From Streptomyces europaeiscabiei (GTDB taxonomy: Bacteria; Actinomycetota; Actinomycetes; Streptomycetales; Streptomycetaceae): a stretch of DNA of 64,000 nucleotides. The stretch is taken from NCBI RefSeq assembly GCF_036346855.1, contig NZ_CP107841.1:5274001-5338000 (forward strand). Reading direction: 5' to 3'. Positions 8,883 to 16,457 of this stretch are shown piece after piece. The notes beneath the pieces were generated by a model that saw only the letters and a list, made by a program, of their open reading frames with translations, searched no databases and was not told where the DNA came from. A program made the translations under genes and the position numbers. Positions within the stretch are counted from its first letter, which is position 1. Each line of letters starts with the position of its first letter.

Positions 8883-8955
8883 GGGGCCTTAGCTCAGTTG
8901 GTAGAGCGCTGTCTTTGCATGGCAGATGTCAGGGGTTCGACTCCCCTAGGCTCCA
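8883..8955 (+). tRNA. tRNA-Ala (TGC anticodon)
   Basis: A complete cloverleaf of 73 bases. The anticodon loop TTTGCAT reads TGC, and the acceptor stem has the G3-U70 wobble that specifies alanine charging. CCA is not encoded. Confidence 0.97.
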
Positions 8956-8964
8956 CAGCGGATT

Positions 8965-9005
8965 GGCCGGGCCGGATGTCTCAGGACATCCGGCCCGGCC
9001 TTTTT
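8965..9005 (+). terminator. Strong intrinsic terminator of tRNA-Ala
   Basis: A perfect 16-bp stem with loop TCAG, followed by five T residues. Confidence 0.92.
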
Positions 9006-9248
9006 CCTGCCTTCGGTTCCCGGTCGCCGATGGGGCCCCGGATGGGGGCTCGTCGCGATCGCTATCTGTGCACTCCGTGCAGAGAGGGCCGCTGGGACGG
9101 GGTGACGGTCGCTGGCGCGCGTCGGCGTACGCATATGCGAAAACGGTGCTCTGTGTCACAAGGGTGCGCGGCGGAATGTGTGCATCACCCTTCGCAACCG
9201 GATCAATACATTCCGGGGTGCCGTGTTCCCTGCCCTGGAGGGTGGGAC

Positions 9249-9262
9249 GTTTCACGTGAAAC
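9249..9262. promoter_or_regulatory. parS: parS centromere site
   Basis: GTTTCACGTGAAAC, an exact match to the Streptomyces ParB-binding site. Its last bases are also the first bases of the long hairpin that follows. Confidence 0.93.
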
Positions 9263-9311
9263 AGCCCTGTGGGGCAGAAGACCTGCAAGTCTTCTGCCCC
9301 ACAGGGCTGTT
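9260..9311. terminator. Long perfect hairpin overlapping parS
   Basis: A 23-bp perfect stem (starts AACAGCCCTG, ends CAGGGCTGTT) around loop CTGCAA. It is placed to terminate the minus-strand gene ending at 9418, and shares three bases with parS. Confidence 0.8.
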
Positions 9312-9417
9312 GAAAGGTGTCCTGCCGAACGTGCCTCCGGGCACGCGAGGCCGAGCCGGAAGAGAGTTCGTCACGGCGCGGCAGCAGCCGCGAAAAAAAT
9401 ACCTCGGCTGCCGGTCC

Positions 9418-10119
9418 TCAGCGGTGGTCGTCGCGGTCGGCGGCCTCCTCCTCGGCCTGCTTGGCCTGGACCTCGGGGTCGAGGGCGGACTGGCCGCTGC
9501 CGTCGACGGAGGACAGGCGACCGGGGTCGGAGACCTCGGTGGCGGCGGGAGGCTCGACCAGCCAGTCGGGGTTGGCCTGCTTGTCCCACCACTTCCAGGC
9601 GGCGAAGGCGCCGCCCGCCAGGACGCCCAGCACGGCCAGGCCCTTGACGGCGCTACCGAGCCTCGCGCGGCGCTGCTGCCTGCGGACCAGCTTCTGGATC
9701 TGCTGGGGCGAGACCTGTCCGCGCAGGGCGGCCAGCGCCGCGACACTGCGGGCGGTGGCCTCCTCGCGGACGGGGCCGGCGGCGGCCACGGCCTGTTCGA
9801 TGCGGGGACGGGAGTAGTCGGCGGCCTGGCGGGCCGCCTTGCGGGTGCGGACGGCGGCTTCATGGGCCGCGTAGTCGACCTTCGGCGGCACATGCGTGCG
9901 GGCCTGCTCCAGGCGCGGGACGACAAGGGCGCCGTACTGGACGCGTGCCTGTTCCGCAGCCTGTGACACCTTCGGCGCGATCAGTACGCGTGCCTCGTGC
10001 GCGTAGTGCGAGGCCTTGTCCTTTGCCGTGTCGGCGTAGGGCGCCACCACTTCCGCGGCGTGCAGCACGCTGTCCTTGGCCGAGCCGGTCGCGGCGCGCA
10101 CGCTGTCGATGCGGGTCAC
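9418..10119 (-). CDS. DUF5324 family membrane-associated protein
   Basis: A 233-residue protein starting at GTG 10119 (MTRIDSVRAATGSAKDSV) six bases after a GGAGGAGGAT ribosome site. Residues 1-125 are a long alanine-rich amphipathic helix series with a repeating pattern (HAAEVVAPYADTAKDKASHYAHEAR), likely coiled coil. A basic patch (KLVRRQQRRARLG) precedes one transmembrane helix (GLAVLGVLAGGAFAAWKWW), and the tail is acidic. Family knowledge: DUF5324 proteins are common and uncharacterised in Streptomyces. Its terminator overlaps parS. Function unknown. Confidence 0.88.
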   Translation of the reverse strand: MTRIDSVRAATGSAKDSVLHAAEVVAPYADTAKDKASHYAHEARVLIAPKVSQAAEQARVQYGALVVPRLEQARTHVPPKVDYAAHEAAVRTRKAARQAADYSRPRIEQAVAAAGPVREEATARSVAALAALRGQVSPQQIQKLVRRQQRRARLGSAVKGLAVLGVLAGGAFAAWKWWDKQANPDWLVEPPAATEVSDPGRLSSVDGSGQSALDPEVQAKQAEEEAADRDDHR

Positions 10120-10294
10120 GGGATCCTCCTCCTCGGTGGCGTACGTCATTCGACTTTCCACCCTTTTGGGGATCATGCCTCCCGGAGTGATCCGGGGCAT
10201 GTGCGGGCGGGCATCCGGGTCATGGGCACCGACTCCGGCTGATCATCGAGCAAGAGCCGCTCTGAACCGGTCATGTGCAATAGAGGATGAATAC

Positions 10295-10315
10295 GGGACA
10301 ACGGGAACTTGTCCC
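10295..10315. promoter_or_regulatory. Inverted repeat upstream of ppiA
   Basis: GGGACAA, seven bases, TTGTCCC: a perfect 7-bp dyad in the divergent gap between the DUF5324 gene and ppiA. A possible operator; no regulator is assigned. Confidence 0.4.
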
Positions 10316-10479
10316 CGACAGTGCCGACAATGCCACGGATCGCCGCGAAGCGCGCCGGTAAAGGGGGTACTCGACCGGTTTTCCGCGCACCCGCCGTACA
10401 AGAGGGTGGGCGTCGGGGGACGGACGGCGTCGTCCGTGCGAGGATCGGGGGAGTCACAGAGGACAACGGAAGGCAGATC

Positions 10480-11013
10480 GTGGCAGAGCAGCTGTACGCC
10501 ACCCTGAAGACGAACCACGGCGACATCGAGGTGCGGCTGCTGCCGAACCACGCGCCCAAGACGGTCCGTAACTTCGTCGAGCTCGCCCAGGGCGAGCGTG
10601 AGTGGACCAATCCGGCCACCGGCCAGAAGTCCACTGACAAGCTCTACGACGGCACGGTCTTCCACCGGGTGATCAGTGGATTCATGATCCAGGGCGGTGA
10701 CCCGCTGGGGAACGGCACCGGTGGTCCCGGCTACCAGTTCGCGGACGAGTTCCACCCGGACCTCGGCTTCGACAAGCCCTACCTGCTGGCCATGGCCAAC
10801 GCCGGTCCGGGCACCAACGGCTCGCAGTTCTTCATCACCGTCTCGCCGACGGCGTGGCTGACCCGCAAGCACACCATCTTCGGTGAGGTGGTCGACGCGG
10901 CCAGCCAGAAGATCGTGGACGCCATCGCCGGTGCCCAGACCAACCCGCGCACCGACCGCCCGGTCAACGACGTCGTCATCGAGTCGGTCGTCGTCGAGAC
11001 CCGCCAGGGCTGA
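10480..11013 (+). CDS. ppiA: Cyclophilin-type peptidyl-prolyl cis-trans isomerase
   Basis: A 177-residue single-domain cyclophilin without signal peptide, so cytoplasmic; it speeds proline isomerisation in folding proteins. GTG 10480 was chosen because the fold starts at AEQLYATLKTNHGDIEVRL and GGAAGG lies upstream; the longer reading from 10309 adds unrelated residues. Active-site residues are visible: FHRV (Arg63), QGGD (71-74), GSQFFIT (114-120), Trp126 and His131. The position beside the gyrA region is the same as ppiA (Rv0009) in M. tuberculosis. A very strong terminator follows at 11071. Confidence 0.95.
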   Translation: MAEQLYATLKTNHGDIEVRLLPNHAPKTVRNFVELAQGEREWTNPATGQKSTDKLYDGTVFHRVISGFMIQGGDPLGNGTGGPGYQFADEFHPDLGFDKPYLLAMANAGPGTNGSQFFITVSPTAWLTRKHTIFGEVVDAASQKIVDAIAGAQTNPRTDRPVNDVVIESVVVETRQG

Positions 11014-11070
11014 GCCCGCCGGGGTTCACCGTGCGAGGGCCGGACCCGAAAGGTTCACAAGGTCCCGAAG

Positions 11071-11120
11071 GGAACCAATCGCCCCGCCCATCCGTAAGGA
11101 TGGGCGGGGCGATTGGTTCC
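11071..11120. terminator. Strong terminator behind ppiA
   Basis: A perfect 23-bp stem (starts GGAACCAATCG) with loop GTAA. It ends only 24 bases before the rhomboid start codon, so the rhomboid gene either has its promoter in or upstream of the hairpin or depends on read-through. Confidence 0.88.
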
Positions 11121-11143
11121 GCACAGGAGATGGAGGGGACCCG

Positions 11144-12043
11144 ATGGACCAGGTGCCGAGCGGCTCGCAGGACGCGCAGAGACTGCCCACCTGCTACCGG
11201 CACCCGGACCGCGAGACGGGTATCCGCTGTACCCGATGCGAGCGCCCCATCTGTCCCGAGTGCATGGTGAGCGCCTCCGTGGGCTTTCAGTGCCCCGAAT
11301 GCGTCCGCGGCGGCTCCGGCACGGGCCACGCGCCCTCCGCCTCCGCCCCGCGCACCCTCGCGGGCGGCACGGTCACAGCCGACCCCCGGCTCCTCACCAA
11401 GATCCTGATCGGCGTGAACCTGCTGCTCTTCCTGGTGCAGATGTCGGCGGGCGACACGTTCACGGACCGGTTCAGCCTCATCGGGCGGGCCTGGGTCCCG
11501 GAACTGGGCTCCTCGCTCCAAGGCGTCGCCGAGGGCCAGTGGTACCGGCTGGTGACATCGATGTTCCTGCACAGCAGCAGCAGCGTCACACACATCGTGT
11601 TCAACATGCTCAGCCTGTGGTGGATCGGCGGTCCTCTGGAGGCGGCCCTCGGCCGTGCCCGCTATCTGGCGCTCTACTTCGTCTCCGGCCTCGCGGGCAG
11701 CGCGCTCACCTACCTGCTCGCCGAGCAGAACCAACCGTCGCTCGGCGCCTCCGGCGCCATCTTCGGCCTCTTCGGCGCGACCGGCGTCCTCATGCGCCGC
11801 CTCAACTACGACATGCGTCCGTTGATCATCCTGCTGGTGATCAACCTGATCTTCACCTTCAGCCCGATGTTCAACATCGCCTGGGAAGCCCACGTCGGCG
11901 GTCTCGTCGCCGGTGTCCTGATCGGCTACGCGATGGTGCACGCACCGCGTGAGCGGCGGGCGCTGATCCAGTACGGCGTGTGTGCTCTGGTACTGGCCGC
12001 CGTGGTGGTCATGACGCTGCTCAGGACCGCGCAGCTGACCTGA
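11144..12043 (+). CDS. Rhomboid family intramembrane serine protease with N-terminal zinc finger
   Basis: A 299-residue protein from ATG 11144 behind GGAGGGG. Residues 15-55 form a B-box-like zinc finger (Cys17, 29, 32, 37, 40, 50, 53). A disordered linker leads to a rhomboid core of about six membrane helices from residue 85. The catalytic serine is in GASG (Ser203) and its partner His250 is in the EAHVGG motif of the last core helix, so the Ser-His dyad is intact. Rhomboids cut transmembrane substrates within the bilayer; the substrate here is unknown. The same ppiA-rhomboid-crgA order occurs in mycobacteria (Rv0009-Rv0011c). Confidence 0.94.
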   Translation: MDQVPSGSQDAQRLPTCYRHPDRETGIRCTRCERPICPECMVSASVGFQCPECVRGGSGTGHAPSASAPRTLAGGTVTADPRLLTKILIGVNLLLFLVQMSAGDTFTDRFSLIGRAWVPELGSSLQGVAEGQWYRLVTSMFLHSSSSVTHIVFNMLSLWWIGGPLEAALGRARYLALYFVSGLAGSALTYLLAEQNQPSLGASGAIFGLFGATGVLMRRLNYDMRPLIILLVINLIFTFSPMFNIAWEAHVGGLVAGVLIGYAMVHAPRERRALIQYGVCALVLAAVVVMTLLRTAQLT

Positions 12044-12052
12044 GGTGATGTC

Positions 12053-12073
12053 GGGCCTTCACCGGTCAGGCCC
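12053..12073 (+). terminator. Weak terminator behind the rhomboid gene
   Basis: GGGCCT, nine bases, AGGCCC, then TTCGTC. A short stem without a real T-run. Confidence 0.35.
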
Positions 12074-12097
12074 TTCGTCGGCACTGTTACAGCACTG

Positions 12098-12299
12098 TTG
12101 TCCACAGACCGTGGCGGATCTTGTGCATAGAGTTCGGGAACAGGTGTGCCCCCTGTCGCTCACCTGCGTTCTCGCAGGTCAGGCAGGGGGCGAACATGCT
12201 TGCGGATGCCGGTAGGTCAGTCATACCGGCGTCAACGCCCGGTGAGTTATCCACAGATGGTCGTTCTTTTTCCCCACTGTGGAAAACACCTGTGGATAA
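12098..12299. promoter_or_regulatory. Cluster of four DnaA boxes
   Basis: TTGTCCACA (12098-12106, the preferred Streptomyces box), TTATCCACA (12247-12255), and on the minus strand TTTTCCACA (12278-12286) and TTATCCACA (12291-12299). The cluster fills the gap (12044-12346) between the rhomboid gene and crgA, which has no gene. It is outside oriC; a DnaA-titrating or crgA-regulating role is possible. Confidence 0.7.
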
Positions 12300-12346
12300 C
12301 TCTGGGGAGAGCTCTGGGGAGAGCTACTTCCACCGGGCGGGGACCT

Positions 12347-12601
12347 CTACTTCCACTGGGTCGAGACGCCGAATCCCGCGGCGATGAACCCGAAGCCGAC
12401 CACGATGTTCCAGTTGCCCAGCGAATCGATCGGCAACGAACCGTCGGTCACATAGAAGACCACGATCCAGGCCAGCCCGATGAGGAACATGGCCAGCATG
12501 ACCGGGGCCACCCAGCCATGGCTGTTCAGCTTGATGTTCGTGGCCTGCTTGGACGGCGGCGGCGTGTAGTCGGCCTTCTTGCGGATACGTGACTTCGGCA
12601 C
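12347..12601 (-). CDS. crgA: Cell division protein CrgA
   Basis: An 84-residue membrane protein, the usual length for Streptomyces CrgA, starting at GTG 12601 behind AGGAGAG. A basic N-terminus ([18 protein letters not shown]) precedes two transmembrane helices (31-50 and 64-80) joined by a short outside loop, and the protein ends GVSTQWK. Family knowledge: CrgA binds FtsZ-ring and septal peptidoglycan proteins, and in S. coelicolor coordinates the timing of sporulation septation. Its downstream region holds DnaA boxes and a partial copy of the gene's last 14 bases (12324-12337, one mismatch). Confidence 0.96.
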   Translation of the reverse strand: MPKSRIRKKADYTPPPSKQATNIKLNSHGWVAPVMLAMFLIGLAWIVVFYVTDGSLPIDSLGNWNIVVGFGFIAAGFGVSTQWK

Positions 12602-12743
12602 GAGGGTCTCTCCTGTCGATGCGCTGCGTGGCCGCGCAGGGAACTGTGGCGGGCTCCGGGGCAGCGTACAAGGGGACACTGAATGCTCCCCCGGGCGTCC
12701 GTTAGCGTAGTGCTTCCGCGGCGCCTAAGGAGATAAGGGTACG

Positions 12744-13592
12744 TTGAGCAATTCAGCCGACTCCCCCAAGGCTGGTTCCGGCACCTCCCCGGAGGCCGGG
12801 TCCGGCGACTTCTCCGGGACTGGCTCCGACCCCGCCACCGGGAACGGCGACACCTCCACCCGGGGCGGGTTCCGCCCCGTGCGCGTGCTGACCGTCGGGG
12901 TCTTCGCCCTCGCCGGGCTGATCTTCTTCACCAGCTTCGACACGGCCAAGGGCACCAACATCCGTACGGACGCCTCGTTGCTGAAGCTCTCCGACCTCAT
13001 CCAGGAACGCAGCCACAAGAACGGGCAGCTCGACGAGTCCAACGCGGTGCTCCGGGACGATGTCGAGGCCCTCGCCGAGCGGGACGACGGCAGCACCGAT
13101 GCCGAGGACGCCCGGCTCAAGGCCCTGGAGAAGAACGCCGGGACCCAGAGCCTCAAGGGCGAGGCCCTCACGGTCACTCTCAACGACGCTCCGCCGGACG
13201 CCACCGCCAAGCTTCCCGGTTACCCCGAGCCGCAGCCCGACTATCTGGTCATCCACCAGCAGGACCTGCAGGCCGTGGTGAACGCCCTGTGGCTGGGCGG
13301 CGCCCAGGGCATCAAGGTCATGGACCAGCGGCTGATCTCCACCAGCGCCGTGCGCTGCGTCGGAAACACCCTGATCCTCCAGGGCCGCGTCTACTCGCCC
13401 CCGTACAAGATCCAGGCGGTCGGTGACCCGGAGAAGCTGCAGAAGGCGCTCGCCGCGAGCGAGGCGATCCAGAACTACATGGTGTACGTCAACGTCTACG
13501 GGCTGGGCTGGAAAGTCACCGAGGACGGGCCGGTGACTCTTCCCGGCTACTCGGGCACAGTGGATCTGAAGTACGCGAAGCCCGTGGAGTAA
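12744..13592 (+). CDS. DUF881 family membrane-anchored protein
   Basis: A 282-residue protein. The start is TTG 12744 after AAGGAGATAAGGG; no ATG or GTG fits better. A disordered Ser/Gly-rich cytoplasmic head (1-45) is followed by one transmembrane helix (VLTVGVFALAGLIFFTSF), a coiled coil (LSDLIQERSHKNGQLDESNA) and the DUF881 domain (about 130-282) with its NALWLGGAQGIKVMDQRL and YMVYVNVYGLGW signatures. Family knowledge: DUF881 proteins accompany cell-wall and division genes in Gram-positive bacteria, and the exact role is unknown. The first sortase starts 17 bases downstream, so this is probably the first gene of the sortase operon. Confidence 0.92.
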   Translation: MSNSADSPKAGSGTSPEAGSGDFSGTGSDPATGNGDTSTRGGFRPVRVLTVGVFALAGLIFFTSFDTAKGTNIRTDASLLKLSDLIQERSHKNGQLDESNAVLRDDVEALAERDDGSTDAEDARLKALEKNAGTQSLKGEALTVTLNDAPPDATAKLPGYPEPQPDYLVIHQQDLQAVVNALWLGGAQGIKVMDQRLISTSAVRCVGNTLILQGRVYSPPYKIQAVGDPEKLQKALAASEAIQNYMVYVNVYGLGWKVTEDGPVTLPGYSGTVDLKYAKPVE

Positions 13593-13609
13593 CGGCAGCC
13601 GGGGGACCC

Positions 13610-14302
13610 GTGTCGGTGCGCGTGATCGTGAGGACCGTCAGCGAGCTCTGTATCACCGCCGGCGCCCTGATCGTGCTCTTCGTCGTCTATGTGCTGTTCT
13701 GGACCGGCGTGAAGGCCGACACCGAGATGGACCACCAGGTCGACCTGCTCCAGGACCAGTGGGCGAAGCAGTCGGCGAAGCCGACGTCCGGCCCCGGCGC
13801 CTCGGTGGCTCCGGAGCCGCCCGCCCCGTACAGGGACGCCAGACCCTTCGCGCTCATGTACATCCCGCGCCTTGGTTCCACGTGGCACAAGCCCGTCCTC
13901 GAGGGCACGAAGACGGACACGCTGAAGAAAGGGCTCGGGCACTACGCGAACACCACGCAGTTGGGGCAGAAGGGGAACTTCGCGGTCGCCGGCCACCGCC
14001 GCACCTACGGTGATCCCTTCAAAGATTTTCCCAAGCTGCGCCCCGGCGACACGGTCGTCCTGACCGACGGCGACGACTGGTTCACGTACGTCATCGACAA
14101 GGGGCCCTATCGGACATTGCCCACGGACGTCCAGGTCATCGACCCCGTGCCGACGAAGTCCGGGTACACGCGCGCGGGGCGCTATCTGACGCTGACGACG
14201 TGCGACCCGGAGTGGGGACACAGCCATCGGCTCATCGTCTGGGGCCATCTGGATTCCACACAGCCTGTGGAGTCAGGGAAACCGGAGGCACTACGCCGTT
14301 AG
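13610..14302 (+). CDS. Class E sortase (first of three)
   Basis: A 230-residue transpeptidase. One N-terminal transmembrane helix (LCITAGALIVLFVVYVLF) anchors it, followed by the sortase beta-barrel. Catalytic residues are His129 in AGHRRTYG, Cys198 in TLTTC and Arg207 in HRLIVWG. Sortases cut a C-terminal LAXTG-like signal (class E prefers Ala) and join surface proteins to peptidoglycan; in Streptomyces they attach long chaplins. It follows the DUF881 gene by 17 bases and starts at GTG. The three sortases here share the same organisation but differ in N-terminal length, so they may have different substrates. Confidence 0.94.
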   Translation: MSVRVIVRTVSELCITAGALIVLFVVYVLFWTGVKADTEMDHQVDLLQDQWAKQSAKPTSGPGASVAPEPPAPYRDARPFALMYIPRLGSTWHKPVLEGTKTDTLKKGLGHYANTTQLGQKGNFAVAGHRRTYGDPFKDFPKLRPGDTVVLTDGDDWFTYVIDKGPYRTLPTDVQVIDPVPTKSGYTRAGRYLTLTTCDPEWGHSHRLIVWGHLDSTQPVESGKPEALRR

Positions 14303-14355
14303 TCTGGTGGCGGTACGGCGTGAGTCCGGTGCCGTGGTGTGAAGGAAGGGACGGC

Positions 14356-14517
14356 ATGTACGGCTGGATCTGGCGGCATCTGCCGGGTAACACGTGGCTG
14401 AAGGCGCTGGTTTCCCTCGTGCTGACCCTGGCCGTGGTCTATGTCCTCTTCCAATACGTCTTTCCCTGGGCGGAGCCCCTGCTCCCCTTCAACGATGTGA
14501 CGGTGAACGACCAGTGA
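14356..14517 (+). CDS. Small conserved membrane protein
   Basis: A 53-residue protein starting at ATG 14356 behind GAAGGAAGGG. It has one transmembrane helix (ALVSLVLTLAVVYVLFQYVF) with an N-terminal YGWIWRHLPGNTWLK and an outward tail rich in Asn, Asp and Pro. Its stop codon overlaps the start of the downstream glutaminase gene (GTGA), so translation is probably coupled. Unknown function; similar short proteins are found at this spot in other streptomycetes. Confidence 0.82.
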   Translation: MYGWIWRHLPGNTWLKALVSLVLTLAVVYVLFQYVFPWAEPLLPFNDVTVNDQ

Positions 14518-15164
14518 GTGCCGCCCGACCCGCCCGGGTCCTCGTCGTCGACAACTACGACAGCTTCGTCTTCAACCTGGTCCAGTACCTGTACCAGCTC
14601 GGCGCCGAGTGCGAGGTGCTGCGCAACGACGAGGTGGCGACCACGCACGCCCAGGACGGCTTCGACGGCGTGCTCCTGTCCCCCGGGCCGGGCACCCCCG
14701 AGGAGGCCGGTATCTGCGTCGACATGGTCCGCCACTGCGCCGCGACCGGTGTCCCCGTCTTCGGCGTCTGCCTCGGCATGCAGTCCATGCAGGTGGCGTA
14801 CGGCGGTGTCGTCGACCGCGCGCCCGAACTGCTGCACGGCAAGACGTCACTGGTTGAGCACGAGGGCAGGGGCGTCTTCGCGGGCCTGCCCACCCCCTTC
14901 ACGGCGACCCGCTACCACTCCCTGGCAGCCGAGCCGACGACCGTACCGGCCGAGCTTGAGGTCACGGCGCGCACCCACGACGGGATCATCATGGGCCTCA
15001 GGCATCGTGAACTGCCCGTCGAGGGCGTGCAGTTCCACCCCGAGTCGGTGCTCACCGAACACGGCCACCGCATGCTCGCCAACTGGCTGGCGGAATGCGG
15101 CGACCAAGGGGCCGTGGCGAGGTCGACGGGGCTCGCCCCCGTGGTGGGCAGGGCCACGGCGTGA
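14514..15164 (+). CDS. pabA: Aminodeoxychorismate/anthranilate synthase glutaminase subunit
   Basis: A 216-residue class I glutamine amidotransferase. It hydrolyses glutamine and passes ammonia to a chorismate-converting partner (PabB for folate or TrpE for tryptophan). The catalytic triad is complete: Cys86 in GVCLGMQ, His175 and Glu177 in QFHPES; the oxyanion motif SPGPGTP is at 56-62. GTG 14514 overlaps the preceding stop codon. No partner subunit lies nearby. Its placement between sortase genes is conserved in streptomycetes and resembles Rv0013 (trpG) next to the mycobacterial pknB operon. Choosing pabA over trpG is a judgement. Confidence 0.93.
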   Translation: MSAARPARVLVVDNYDSFVFNLVQYLYQLGAECEVLRNDEVATTHAQDGFDGVLLSPGPGTPEEAGICVDMVRHCAATGVPVFGVCLGMQSMQVAYGGVVDRAPELLHGKTSLVEHEGRGVFAGLPTPFTATRYHSLAAEPTTVPAELEVTARTHDGIIMGLRHRELPVEGVQFHPESVLTEHGHRMLANWLAECGDQGAVARSTGLAPVVGRATA

Positions 15165-16432
15165 CGGCACTGCGCCCCGAGCGTGAGAGTGCCCCCTACG
15201 GCGGCGAGGCCGCGTACGGGGGCGCCGAGTCGTTCGAGGCGGAGGCCTTCGAGCCCGGGACGCCGTTCAGCGACGCGGCCGAGCCCCAGCAGTGGGCCGC
15301 CCACCAGGCGCCGCAGTACGCCCCGGGCGACTGGTACGGGCAGCAGCAGCCGTACGCGCGGCCCTCGTACGAGCCGTACGAGGACTACGGACAGCGTCCC
15401 CAGGCCTCGTACGACGGTCCGTACGACGCCTACGCGGCGCCGAGTGCCCGTGCCGACTTCTCGGCCGACACCGCCCACGAGCACCCTCCGATCGACGAGG
15501 AGACCGTGGCGCTCCGGGTGGAGGAGGCGCGGCGGACAGCGGCAACGGCCGAGTACATACCTCCCTCGGCCGTCACGGCGGGCCGTGCGGCCCGCCGTAA
15601 GGCCGCCAGGCGCCACGGGAGGCACGGAGGCCCCCCTGGTGCCCACGCGGCCTCCAGGGCCGCTCAGGGGCCGGAGAAGCCCTTACTCGCGGCCGGTGAG
15701 GCGTCGGCGTCGGCGCCCCGCTCCAGGATCGAGGCGCGGCGGGCGGCCAGGGCGCGGAAACCCAGCGCCGGTGTGCTTGCCAGCCGGGCCATCGGTGAGG
15801 TGTTCATCACCACCGGTGTCGTGATGTTGCTGTTCGTCACCTACCAGCTCTGGTGGTCGAACATCCGGGCCCACCAGCAGGCGGGCCGGGAGGCGACGAG
15901 CCTCCAGGAGGAGTGGAAGAACGGCAAGCGCGCGCCGGGCGCGTTCGAGCCGGGACAGGGCTTCGCCATCCTGCACATCCCGAAGCTGGATGTCGTCGTG
16001 CCGATCGCCGAGGGCATCAGCAAGTCGAAGGTGCTGGACCGCGGGATGGTCGGGCACTACGACGTGAACAGCATCAAGACGGCGATGCCCGAGGACAAGA
16101 CGGGCAACTTCGGTATCGCCGGCCACCGCAACACCCATGGTGAACCGTTCCGTTACATCAACCGGCTCAAGCCGGGCGACCCGATCGTCGTGGAGACGCA
16201 GGACAAGTACTACGTCTACGACATGGCCTCGATTCTGCCGGTGACACCGCCGTCGAACGTCAGCGTGCTCAATGCCGTGCCCCCCGGGTCGGGGTTCACC
16301 GAGCCGGGCCGCTACATCACGCTGACCACGTGCACGCCGGAGTTCACGAGCAAGTACCGCATGATCGTGTGGGGCAAGATGGTGGAGGAACGGCCGCGCA
16401 GCGAGGGAAAGCCCGACGCGCTCGTCCAGTAG
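15161..16432 (+). CDS. Class E sortase with long Tyr/Pro-rich N-terminus (second)
   Basis: A 423-residue protein starting at GTG 15161, which overlaps the pabA stop. The first ~200 residues are cytoplasmic, low complexity and rich in Tyr, Pro, Ala and Arg (YEPYEDYG-type repeats, then a basic RRKAARRHGRHGG stretch), far longer than a sortase needs. One transmembrane helix (VFITTGVVMLLFVTYQLWW) leads to the catalytic barrel with His322 (AGHRNTHG), Cys391 (TLTTC) and Arg400. The tyrosine-rich head may bind a partner or be a phosphorylation target of the nearby kinase; that is inference. Confidence 0.93.
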   Translation: MTALRPERESAPYGGEAAYGGAESFEAEAFEPGTPFSDAAEPQQWAAHQAPQYAPGDWYGQQQPYARPSYEPYEDYGQRPQASYDGPYDAYAAPSARADFSADTAHEHPPIDEETVALRVEEARRTAATAEYIPPSAVTAGRAARRKAARRHGRHGGPPGAHAASRAAQGPEKPLLAAGEASASAPRSRIEARRAARARKPSAGVLASRAIGEVFITTGVVMLLFVTYQLWWSNIRAHQQAGREATSLQEEWKNGKRAPGAFEPGQGFAILHIPKLDVVVPIAEGISKSKVLDRGMVGHYDVNSIKTAMPEDKTGNFGIAGHRNTHGEPFRYINRLKPGDPIVVETQDKYYVYDMASILPVTPPSNVSVLNAVPPGSGFTEPGRYITLTTCTPEFTSKYRMIVWGKMVEERPRSEGKPDALVQ

Positions 16433-16457
16433 GGGCTCGACCAAGGGCGGAAGAACT

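Larger units (their letters stand above)
9006..9417. other. Gene-free spacer holding parS
   Basis: No supported gene in 412 bp. It holds the parS site and long hairpin listed separately. The rest (9006-9248) has mixed base composition unlike coding DNA and no other recognisable element. Confidence 0.5.
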
